Positions 1 through 7,693 of a DNA stretch of 31,119 nt are shown here, piece after piece. This DNA comes from a virus. The position numbers and the translations under genes were made by a program. Position 1 is the first letter of the stretch. Each line of letters starts with the position of its first letter. The stretch is from positions 1-31,119 of the IMG/VR virus record IMGVR_UViG_3300046536_000032; one strand, 5' to 3'. The notes beneath the pieces were generated by a model. It was not told the origin of the DNA. It saw nothing but the letters and a program-made list of their open reading frames with translations, and searched no databases.

Positions 1-249
1 CAGCTGGAGATCAAGCGCGGTGACGGTACTCGGGACTTCTACGCGCACATGCGTACCCGGAGCGTCCCGAACGGGGCCAAGATCCGGGCTGGGCGCAAGA
101 TCGGTGAGGTCGGTGCGGAAGGCAACGTGACCGGACCTCACCTCCACTTCGAGCGGCATTCGGTCGCTACCGGAGGCTGGTCCTGCGCGATCGTGCGCAA
201 CCCACAGCCCTCGATCGACTTCCAGCCGCCGAAGCCGAAGAAGAAGTAG
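1..249 (+). CDS. Endolysin C-terminus, M23 metallopeptidase domain (5' partial)
   Basis: The frame is open from the first base of the window, so this is the C-terminal 82 residues of a longer protein; an internal ATG at 49 is not the real start. The visible part carries the second half of a zinc-dependent M23 (lysostaphin/LytM-type) endopeptidase: a YAHM segment at about residue 14 and the HLHFE motif, whose two histidines are the usual catalytic and zinc-binding pair, preceded by a typical VTGP turn. M23 enzymes cut peptide cross-links in peptidoglycan. The protein ends in a basic KPKKK tail. A two-helix holin candidate follows 9 bases downstream, so this is most likely the lysis endopeptidase rather than a tail hydrolase. 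The first zinc ligands and any cell-wall-binding domain lie outside the window. Confidence 0.85.
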   Translation, partial: QLEIKRGDGTRDFYAHMRTRSVPNGAKIRAGRKIGEVGAEGNVTGPHLHFERHSVATGGWSCAIVRNPQPSIDFQPPKPKKK

Positions 250-258
250 GAGGCCGTC

Positions 259-495
259 ATGGCCAACTGGCAGGAGTACTGGAAGGGCATCCTCGGGTTC
301 TTGGTGCCAGGAGCAGTGGTCATCGGAAGCTCGGTGCTCAGCGACTCCGATGGAGGCACCTCGATCACGGGTAGTGAGTGGGTGACTGCCATCGTGGCGA
401 TGATCGTGACTGGAGCTGCGGTGACTCTGAAGGGGAACGCAGCTGCTCCTACCGCCACTCCACCCGTTGAGCCACCTGTTGTGCCTCAGGTGTAG
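259..495 (+). CDS. Putative holin, two transmembrane helices
   Basis: This is a 78-residue protein with two hydrophobic segments, roughly residues 12-29 (ILGFLVPGAVVIG...) and 42-58 (VTAIVAMIVTGAAVTL). A short acidic/polar loop separates them, and a Pro/Ala/Val-rich tail follows. The size, two-helix topology and position directly behind the endolysin fit a small holin that permeabilises the host membrane so that the endolysin can reach the wall. A GGAGG-like ribosome site (aggaggc) precedes the ATG at 259. The assignment rests on topology and context; no family-specific motif is visible. It could instead be another small lysis-associated membrane protein. Confidence 0.65.
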   Translation: MANWQEYWKGILGFLVPGAVVIGSSVLSDSDGGTSITGSEWVTAIVAMIVTGAAVTLKGNAAAPTATPPVEPPVVPQV

Positions 496-512
496 TGGAT
501 AGGATGGGATCC

Positions 513-830
513 ATGCCGAGAACAGTGACAGTCACAGGATCCTTCCAGTACAAGAACGGTCGTCCGGTCCATGGCCTGGTCCGGTTCATGCCGAGCAGGC
601 TCTGGGTGATCCAGCAAGAGATCGCCTGGGCCTGCTTGGCACCGGAAGTCCAGCTCGCGCGGGACGGGAGCTTCGCGGTAGAGCTCACTCCGACTGATAC
701 CGATGTGATCTGGTGGCGATACCGTGTGGAGTCGCCGGCGGGTGCCTGGGAGCTCTCAGTGCCCTGGGTCAAGACCGGGTACACGCTGAAGGAGCTGGTC
801 AGTGAGCATCATCCTGGGACGCGGACCTAG
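513..830 (+). CDS. Small unknown protein, beta-rich, upstream of terminase
   Basis: The reading frame opens with GTG at 495 and has ATGs at 504 and 513. I prefer 513 because an AGGATGG element sits a few bases upstream and the protein then begins MPRTVTVTGSF, directly with a beta strand. The 105 or so residues alternate hydrophobic and polar positions (TVTGSFQYKNGRPVHGLVRF, then DGSFAVELTPTDTD, then WRYRVESPAGAWELSVPW), which suggests a small beta-sandwich. The pattern 'ngrPv.G.v.F.P......dGsF.v.L..td' resembles domains in actinophage minor tail or fibre proteins. The 3' end overlaps the terminase start by 29 bases. Its function is not known, and a structural or fibre-accessory role is only a guess. 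Confidence 0.6.
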   Translation: MPRTVTVTGSFQYKNGRPVHGLVRFMPSRLWVIQQEIAWACLAPEVQLARDGSFAVELTPTDTDVIWWRYRVESPAGAWELSVPWVKTGYTLKELVSEHHPGTRT

Positions 831-2304
831 GACCGACGACGAGCTCTACGAGGTAGTCAAGGCCCTCTGGGGCTACACCATCCCCAGGCACAAGGTCTGC
901 TCCGACCACGATGCACCGTTCGACGCCTTCGCCACTGCCTACTTCAACCGAGAGCCGCAGATCCTGATCCACGGCTCTCGTGGTCTGTCCGGGAAGTCCA
1001 GGCTGCTCTCGGTGCTGGGACTCACGGTGGCAGCCATCCAGGGCTCAGACGTGAACATCGTCGGTGGCTCCCTGAACCAGTCGATCAACATCCACAACAC
1101 CATCCGTGACGCCTGGGAGCACAGCAACGCTCCCTCCTACCTGGTTCGGGAGGAGTCGGCGACCAAGATCAAGCTCACCAACCGGGCCACGATCATGCCG
1201 CTCACGGCCTCCCAGAAGACGGTCCGAGGCCCGCACCCACCCACTCTGCTGCTCGATGAGATCGACGAGATGGACCAGGCCATCTTCGACGCGGCCAAGG
1301 GCCAGCCGATGCCCCAGAAGAACTGGCAGGGCGACATCATCCGGCCTCGGACCGCGATGTCCTCGACCTGGCAGTACCCGGACAAGACCTTCGCGCACGA
1401 GTACGCGCGGTTCCAGGAGGAGGGTCTGCCGATCTTCACCTGGTGCTACAAGGACACCTCCAACCCGATCGACGGCTGGCTGGACCAGGAAACCATCGAC
1501 CAGAAGCGCCGTGAGATCCCTGCCGAGATGTGGCGGGTGGAGTACGACCTCGGTGAGCCCAGCATCGGTTCCCGTGCGATCGACTCGGAGTCGGTGGAGA
1601 AGATGTTCTCGCTGCCCGCAGAGGCGATCCGAGAGTCGGTGAGCAAGGAGCGCCAGGTCCACCGGTTCGAGGATCCCAAGAGCGACGCCGAGTACGTGAT
1701 CAGCGCGGACTGGGCCAAGGAGCAGGACTGGACGGTGATCACTGTCTCTGACGTGACCAGGTTCCCGTGCCGGGTCGTGCACTGGTCACGGATGCGCCGG
1801 CTGCCCTACCCGGTGATGATCGGGGAGTTCAACCGGCTGATGAAGGAGTACAACGCCGAGGGCATCCACGACGCGACGGGGCTGGGTGGGGTGGTGGCGG
1901 ACTACATCGACAGGCGGGCGCGAGGTTTCCTGATGACCGGAGCCCAGCGGGACAACATGTTGAGCGAGTACGTGAGCTCGATCGAGAACCACCGCTGGCT
2001 GGCTCCTCGGGTACCGGTCTTCTACAAGGCCCACCTGTACGCCTCGGTGGACATGCTCTACGCACGCGGGAAGGAGTTCCACCTCCCCGACGAGATCTGC
2101 TCGATGGCACTGGGCTACCGGCTGGTCTCCAAGCGCGCGATCCCCGCGCACCCGATCATGATCCCGGGTGACGACGGGCCCACCTTCATCGAAGAGGAGA
2201 TGCGCCAGAACAAGGACGCCCAGCGGAAGCCCGGGAACTGGGTGGTGGGCAGTGTCCAGAACAAGAGCCAGGAGGTTGCTGAGGACCTGGACCTGATGGT
2301 GTGA
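802..2304 (+). CDS. terL: Terminase large subunit (packaging ATPase/nuclease)
   Basis: This 500-residue protein powers DNA translocation into the prohead and cuts the concatemer. The N-terminal ATPase has a Walker A-type loop at residues 58-66 (GSRGLSGKS, with K65) and a Walker B strand at 148-153 (TLLLDE) followed by EMD. The C-terminal RNase H-like nuclease shows D303 in SADWAKE and D357 in HDATG as probable metal ligands; the third acidic ligand is not certain. The GTG start at 802 is preceded by AAGGAG at 789-794 and overlaps the upstream gene. No separate small terminase subunit is recognisable in the window; it may lie upstream. The length is usual for the family. Confidence 0.93.
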   Translation: MSIILGRGPRTDDELYEVVKALWGYTIPRHKVCSDHDAPFDAFATAYFNREPQILIHGSRGLSGKSRLLSVLGLTVAAIQGSDVNIVGGSLNQSINIHNTIRDAWEHSNAPSYLVREESATKIKLTNRATIMPLTASQKTVRGPHPPTLLLDEIDEMDQAIFDAAKGQPMPQKNWQGDIIRPRTAMSSTWQYPDKTFAHEYARFQEEGLPIFTWCYKDTSNPIDGWLDQETIDQKRREIPAEMWRVEYDLGEPSIGSRAIDSESVEKMFSLPAEAIRESVSKERQVHRFEDPKSDAEYVISADWAKEQDWTVITVSDVTRFPCRVVHWSRMRRLPYPVMIGEFNRLMKEYNAEGIHDATGLGGVVADYIDRRARGFLMTGAQRDNMLSEYVSSIENHRWLAPRVPVFYKAHLYASVDMLYARGKEFHLPDEICSMALGYRLVSKRAIPAHPIMIPGDDGPTFIEEEMRQNKDAQRKPGNWVVGSVQNKSQEVAEDLDLMV

Positions 2305-2325
2305 CACCGATGGGAGACTGAAGAC

Positions 2326-4185
2326 ATGGCTGACGTGAGGCTCCCCCAGGGAGACATCTCCACCTGGGACGAGGACAACGCTGGCGACGAGATCCCCCAG
2401 CGCGTCGGCCCGATGGAAGAGCTCGGTGTCTCCGGGCTGAAGCGGGTCTCGGGCTACATCGACGAGGAGTTCCTGCCGGCGCTGCGTGGCCGCAAGGCGG
2501 TCCGGGTCTACCGGGAGATGGCGTCCAACGACTCCATGGTCGGGGCGCTGCTGTTCAGCATCGACAAGTTGATCCGCGAGGTCGAATGGAAGGTCCTCCC
2601 TCCCGAGGGTGGCAAGGAGGGCGAGCAGGCCCAGGAGTTCCTCGAACAGTGCATGGAGGACATGTCTCACAGCTGGGACGACCTGATCGGCGAGATCCTC
2701 TCGATGATGACCTACGGCTGGTCCTGGCACGAGATCGTCTACAAGAAGCGGATCGGGCCCTGGGAGAAGGATCCACGGAAGCGCTCGAAGTACACGGACG
2801 GCAAGATCGGCTGGCGGAAGATGCCGATCCGCGCGCAGGAGACGCTGATGCGCTGGTCCTTCGACGAGACCGGCGGGATCAGGGCAATGGTCCAGATGGC
2901 CCCGCCCCGGTACGCGACCACAGTGATCCCGATCGAGAAGAGCATCCTGTTCCGGACCTCCATCGCCAAGGGCAACCCCGAGGGTCTGTCCCTGCTCCGT
3001 AGCTCCTACCGCTCCTGGTACTTCAAGAAGCGCCTGGAGGAGTTCGAGGCGATCGGCGTTGAGCGAGACTTGGCGGGCATGCCTGTAGGAAGGGTCCCCG
3101 CGGACTACCTGACGGCGGCCAAGGGGACGCCTCAGGCGAAGACCGTGGATGCCTTCAAGAAGATGGTCCGCGGGGTCAGGCGTGACGAGAACGAGGGTCT
3201 GGTCCTGCCCACCCAGTACGACCCGGACACCAAGCAGCCGCTCTTCGACTTCGAGCTGATGAGCTCGGGTGGCACCCGTCAGTTCGACACCAACGGGATC
3301 ATCAACCGCTACGAGCAGCGGATCCTGATGAGCGTGCTGGCTGACTTCATCCTGGTCGGGCACGAGGACACCGGCTCCTACAGCCTGCACACCGACAAGA
3401 CCGGCATCTTCCGGGCCGCTCTGAACGCCATCACCAAGTCCATCGCAGATACTCTGAACCGGTACGCCGTGCCTCGGCTGTTCGCGGTGAACGGCTGGAA
3501 GCTCGACGAGCTGCCCCGGTTCGAGCCCACCAACGTGGACCCGCCGGCCCTGGACCAGCTGGCTGCCTTCATCTCCTCGACCGCTGGAGCCGGCATGCAG
3601 TGGTTCCCGGACCCGGAGCTGGAGAAGTACATCCGCGAGATCGCTCGCCTGCCCGAGATGACCGACGAGGACGTGGACTACAAGCGGATCATGCTGGAGC
3701 AGCAGCAGGCCATGGAGTACGGCTCGGGGCAGATGGAGCTGCTCGGTCTGCAGCAGAAGGCTCAGATGACGGCACAGGGGATGACCCCGGAGCAGGCTCA
3801 GCTCCACTCCGAGACTCCGCACCCGGCGACTGCGGACGCTCAGGCCCAGCAGGCGCAGATGCAGGCCGAGGCCACCAACCAGCCCCCGCCCGAGGACCCG
3901 AACGCAGGACCGCAGCATCAGCGCGAGAAGGAGAAGATGCTGCTGGCGGAGAAGACCGCTCAGAGTGCACACTCGCGCGAGAAGGAGAAGATGCGGCTGC
4001 AGGACGTGATGGCGAACCGGGACCACAAGCGGACCAAGGAGCAGATCCGGATCAAGGACCGCTCAGCCGCCACGAACACCAAGCTGAAGCTCCAGCAGCA
4101 GAAGGCCCAGAAGCCGGTCAACGCGCTGGCCGCGAAGAAGACTGCGAAGACGGCGAAGAAGCCGCCGCCGAAGAAGGGACGCTGA
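2326..4185 (+). CDS. Portal protein with long Gln/Lys-rich C-terminal tail
   Basis: This 619-residue protein lies directly after terminase. Its core (about residues 30-450) has portal features: an N-terminal segment of the form 'MxxSDxxVgaaLxxxkxxixxxxWxv' (here ending REVEWKVLPP), a long helical stem region and a 'TDKTGIFRAAL' segment like those in DUF935/Mu gp29-type portals. Portals form the dodecameric ring at one capsid vertex through which DNA passes. From about residue 456 the protein becomes low-complexity: Gln/Ala-rich stretches, then two copies of a REKEKM.L helix repeat, and finally an extremely basic end (KKTAKTAKKPPPKKGR). The portal C-terminus normally points into the capsid, so this tail may touch packaged DNA or internal proteins. 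A GGGAG ribosome site sits about 9 bases before the ATG. Confidence 0.88.
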   Translation: MADVRLPQGDISTWDEDNAGDEIPQRVGPMEELGVSGLKRVSGYIDEEFLPALRGRKAVRVYREMASNDSMVGALLFSIDKLIREVEWKVLPPEGGKEGEQAQEFLEQCMEDMSHSWDDLIGEILSMMTYGWSWHEIVYKKRIGPWEKDPRKRSKYTDGKIGWRKMPIRAQETLMRWSFDETGGIRAMVQMAPPRYATTVIPIEKSILFRTSIAKGNPEGLSLLRSSYRSWYFKKRLEEFEAIGVERDLAGMPVGRVPADYLTAAKGTPQAKTVDAFKKMVRGVRRDENEGLVLPTQYDPDTKQPLFDFELMSSGGTRQFDTNGIINRYEQRILMSVLADFILVGHEDTGSYSLHTDKTGIFRAALNAITKSIADTLNRYAVPRLFAVNGWKLDELPRFEPTNVDPPALDQLAAFISSTAGAGMQWFPDPELEKYIREIARLPEMTDEDVDYKRIMLEQQQAMEYGSGQMELLGLQQKAQMTAQGMTPEQAQLHSETPHPATADAQAQQAQMQAEATNQPPPEDPNAGPQHQREKEKMLLAEKTAQSAHSREKEKMRLQDVMANRDHKRTKEQIRIKDRSAATNTKLKLQQQKAQKPVNALAAKKTAKTAKKPPPKKGR

Positions 4186-4186
4186 G

Positions 4187-7100
4187 ATGCCGTACAAGAG
4201 TGCTGCACAGCGCCGGTTCATGCACGCTCGCCACCCGGACATCGCCTCCCGCTGGGACGCTGAGATCAGGACCGCGAAGAAGAAGGGGAAGTACCGCAAG
4301 CCGCCCGAGCGGGTCGAGAAGATGTCGGCCAAGGACTCCGGCTGGCTGAAGCCCGTCATCGCCGGCACGGTCGCTGGTGGACTGGCCAACCAGTTCCCGC
4401 GCGTGCAGGACATCGAGCGAGCCCATCGTCGGAAGAAGAAGGGGCTCGTGAAGAAGATGCTGCTCCCGCTCTCCGACGACCCTGACTTCAACCAGGAGGC
4501 TGCTCAGCGGGCGTTCGACCTGGTGATGAAGATGGACGATGACACCGCCGAGATGTTCACCCACATCATGGTGGCCGAGCTGTTCACCGACGACATCGAG
4601 AAGAATCTCGGTGCTCTGCAGCACCACCTGGACGACGTGATCGCCAAGCGCGTCGAGCTGATCAAGCAGTCCCACCTCCGGATGGTCAGCAAGGGCATGG
4701 ACCCCGAGCAGTCGGTGGCCTACGCCCAGGCGCTGGCGCTGATCTCCAAGGCCGTGGAGTGGGAGGAGAAGCTCCACCCCCGTGGTACGGCTGGTCGGTT
4801 CCGGACCAAGATCACCCACAACCAGGCCAAGGAGCTGCACCCGAAGACGGCACAGGCTCTGTTGGGTGTGGACACTCCCAGCCATCACCAGGCCTCGAAC
4901 CACAAGCTCACCTCACCGGAGCGCACCCAGTTCCAGGATGAGTACCGGCAGCTGGCCGACTTCCTGTCCTCGGTGAACCAGTCCACCGGTGGGAGCGGCA
5001 ACCACGAGGTGACCCTGCACTTCCAGGACCGCACTGGTCGCCAGTTCATGGAGCGGATGACGGGCACCCGCCCGGACGCTCAGCTCCTGGCTGACCCCAG
5101 CCTGACTCTGATCGGAGCCGAGGCTCGTCCGACCACGCTCACCGCTGGTGGTGCTGCCTTCGGTCTGGCTGGTGCGATGGGCACCAACATGTCTCCGTCC
5201 CAGGTCGGGGTGGTGAACGCTGCCAGCCGCAGTGGTGGCGCGTTCGCCGACCAGTGGACCCAGGCTGGGGATGCTGCACACTCCAACGCCAAGCTCTACG
5301 GCCGTACGGCTGCGGCTGGTCAGTTCCTGAGTGCAGTCGGTCCTCCGGGATCCAAGGCTCAGCTCGCCGGCAAGTTCGCCGAGATCGTCGGGAACGCGGG
5401 CCCGCAGGCGGAGAACGTGCTCGGTCCCACAGCCCGGAAGACCGCCTACCGGTACCGGGGCACCGAGAAGACCCCGGACACCGAGCTCGTGCGCTCGTAC
5501 GGGACGGGCATCGAGCAGGGCAAGCAGGCCGGTGTGGAGACCGGTGGCGCTCCGCTGTCGATGACCCAGATGGTGGCTCGTCGGAAGGCTCTGTCGGACC
5601 GTGCTCCTACCTGGGATGAGCGGGAGCTGGGCCGTCGCGCGGTGCTGTCGAACCTCCGGGAGACGCTGCCCAGCCAGGGGCTGTACGCCCTGCAGCTGGC
5701 CTCTGGGAACACTCCGCCCTCCGAGGGCGTGATCATCAACGCCGATGGGCAGCTGGCCACTCAGGCAGTGGGCTACGCCGATGACCACTACCTGCCGTTC
5801 AACCTGAAGAACCTGAAGGCGCTGAAGGGCGGGGAGTACATCCGGACTCGCTCGGTGGGCGGGCTGACCGCTGAGGACGTCTACACCGGTCTGATCTCCG
5901 GAGCACGCCAGGTCACGGTGACCTCGCGCTCGGGCACGTTCACCATGGAGTTCCAGGGTGACCTCCGTGGTGGTCGCCGGTACTCCGACAAGGCGCGTCG
6001 GATGACCCGGCGCTACGAGCAGATCCTGGACGCGGTGCAGTCCGGGCAGGTGGAGCGGGCTCAGATCCCGCCCGAGATCAAGGCCACCATCGCGCGGCAG
6101 GTCCGGGAGCAGAACCCCGGCGAGGGCAACGTGACGATCCGAAACATCATCAAGGAGCGGGAGAAGGAGTACCGAAACGACCCGGAGCTGAGCGATGTCG
6201 ACGAGCAGGCCGCTCGACACCTGGCGATGGCCCGGTTCAACGACGACAACTCACCGGAGTCCAAGGCCTTCATCCGGCAGCGCCTGAACGACCTGCAGCG
6301 GAAGAAGCAGGTCAACTGGCAGCTGAACGGGGATGGGTACAAGGCTGCACTGGACGCGCTGGCCGAGCAGTTCCCGTACTACATCAAGACCGACTCGCAC
6401 GTCCTGGACGACGAGGACAAGACCAGCCTGGAGCCGGACCGTGGCTACGTGGAGCCGGGGCGGAACCGGCCCACTGCGGCTCGGGGTGTGGGGCTGTACG
6501 GCACCACGATCAACCCCGGACTGAAGCGAGAGGGTCTCGCGGCTTCCACGGCCTCGCGCGCGGACTACCAGCGCGGTCGGTTCGAGCCTCGATCCAAGCC
6601 CGAGAGCGAGACCACTGAGGCGGGCGAGAAGAAGGAGGAGTCCAAGGACTCGCCCAAGAAGTTCGCTGCCCAGGTGGCCCAGGACATCAAGCACCGGACA
6701 GCGGCCGACTCGCTGTACGACGGGATGCAGTCTCCCCAGGTCGGGGAGAAGGTGAAGGCTGCCTTCCCCTGGCTGAACGACCGGGACCAGTACAACAAGA
6801 TGATGGAGTCGCCCGAGGGTCCGGCTGCTGTGGACGCGCTGGTGTCCGCGATCACTCCGAACCTGTCGGCGTTCCCGCAGGAGGTGCAGAACGCGGCACG
6901 GGCCTGGAAGATCTCTGGCGTTCCGGTCGGTGACCAGAAGTTCGTGGCTGGCCGTTGGCCGACGACACCGATCCCCTTCTCAGGCCCAGGGTTCCAGAAG
7001 GGCGCACCGTTGGAGGCCCAGCAGGCTGCTTTCCGACAGGTCAACTCTGAGTACGGGCGGAGCTTGAAGTTCGGTGGCAATATCGGCTCGCTGAACGATG

Positions 7101-7693
7101 CCCAGCTGAAGCAGGAGCATGACTCTCTGGTGGGTGTGCTGCGCGCGATCCGGGCCAACCCGGACATGGTGCAAGCGGCCAACGAGCAGGGTGCTGAGGT
7201 CCGCCGGCAGATCGCTGCGGAGTTCTACGACAGCGCTGCTCCGGACACCGTGGCCACTCTGATGAAGCGGCCCGAGCAGATCGAGCACCAGATGCTGAAC
7301 CTCCAGAAGATGCGGACGCTGAAGGCGAACGGGTCTTGGCCGGAGGGCACCGAGTACCAGCACACCGCTCGGGTGCCTGGTGTGTTGAACGAGGCTCAGC
7401 CGGCTGCTCCGATCTTCCGCACCGAGAACAGCGCAGACATCGTCGACGCCGAGGTAGTCGAGGAGCCGGTCAGCAATGAGCCCGAGCGCGCGAAGATGAT
7501 GAAGCAGATGACTGACCAGCTGGCTCGTACGGCTGGACATCGACTGCGGCAGAAGCCGGAGGCGGAGTGGTCTGAGTCTGACTACGACCTGGACACCGCG
7601 CTGAAGGACTACGCCGAGAACCCGCCGGCCAACTCAGCTGAGCTGGATGCCGTCCATGAGCACCTGTACGACCTGCACCGCCGGTCCATCTGA
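4187..7693 (+). CDS. Large unknown structural protein (1168 aa) between portal and MuF
   Basis: I do not recognise the family of the whole protein. The N-terminus (MPYKSAAQRRFMHARHPD, then IASRW) matches a motif common in short stand-alone phage proteins, here fused to a long polypeptide. A hydrophobic Gly/Ala segment follows at about 55-68, next to a basic run (RRKKK). Residues 100-190 look helical. A short motif 'EW....HPRG..GRF' lies at 191-205 and recurs in the next gene. Residues 315-420 are Gly/Ala-rich. A compact, conserved-looking block spans about 510-615 (EGVIINADGQLATQAVGYAD, then LPFNLKNLKALKGGEYIRTR and a beta-rich stretch). The rest is helical and charged. Overlap with the MuF gene (TGATG) and position between portal and MuF suggest a virion head or vertex protein. 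No enzyme signature was found. Confidence 0.8.
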   Translation: MPYKSAAQRRFMHARHPDIASRWDAEIRTAKKKGKYRKPPERVEKMSAKDSGWLKPVIAGTVAGGLANQFPRVQDIERAHRRKKKGLVKKMLLPLSDDPDFNQEAAQRAFDLVMKMDDDTAEMFTHIMVAELFTDDIEKNLGALQHHLDDVIAKRVELIKQSHLRMVSKGMDPEQSVAYAQALALISKAVEWEEKLHPRGTAGRFRTKITHNQAKELHPKTAQALLGVDTPSHHQASNHKLTSPERTQFQDEYRQLADFLSSVNQSTGGSGNHEVTLHFQDRTGRQFMERMTGTRPDAQLLADPSLTLIGAEARPTTLTAGGAAFGLAGAMGTNMSPSQVGVVNAASRSGGAFADQWTQAGDAAHSNAKLYGRTAAAGQFLSAVGPPGSKAQLAGKFAEIVGNAGPQAENVLGPTARKTAYRYRGTEKTPDTELVRSYGTGIEQGKQAGVETGGAPLSMTQMVARRKALSDRAPTWDERELGRRAVLSNLRETLPSQGLYALQLASGNTPPSEGVIINADGQLATQAVGYADDHYLPFNLKNLKALKGGEYIRTRSVGGLTAEDVYTGLISGARQVTVTSRSGTFTMEFQGDLRGGRRYSDKARRMTRRYEQILDAVQSGQVERAQIPPEIKATIARQVREQNPGEGNVTIRNIIKEREKEYRNDPELSDVDEQAARHLAMARFNDDNSPESKAFIRQRLNDLQRKKQVNWQLNGDGYKAALDALAEQFPYYIKTDSHVLDDEDKTSLEPDRGYVEPGRNRPTAARGVGLYGTTINPGLKREGLAASTASRADYQRGRFEPRSKPESETTEAGEKKEESKDSPKKFAAQVAQDIKHRTAADSLYDGMQSPQVGEKVKAAFPWLNDRDQYNKMMESPEGPAAVDALVSAITPNLSAFPQEVQNAARAWKISGVPVGDQKFVAGRWPTTPIPFSGPGFQKGAPLEAQQAAFRQVNSEYGRSLKFGGNIGSLNDAQLKQEHDSLVGVLRAIRANPDMVQAANEQGAEVRRQIAAEFYDSAAPDTVATLMKRPEQIEHQMLNLQKMRTLKANGSWPEGTEYQHTARVPGVLNEAQPAAPIFRTENSADIVDAEVVEEPVSNEPERAKMMKQMTDQLARTAGHRLRQKPEAEWSESDYDLDTALKDYAENPPANSAELDAVHEHLYDLHRRSI

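Noticed and set aside
1786-4026. 746-codon open frame on the minus strand
   Set aside because: It lies opposite the terminase and portal genes and is rich in Leu, Val, Arg and His, as expected for the antisense of GC-rich coding DNA. The plus-strand genes have clear families.
3600-4349. 249-codon plus-strand frame over the portal 3' end
   Set aside because: It is an out-of-frame shadow of the Gln/Lys-rich portal tail, with Gly/Ala/Arg-rich composition and no motif.
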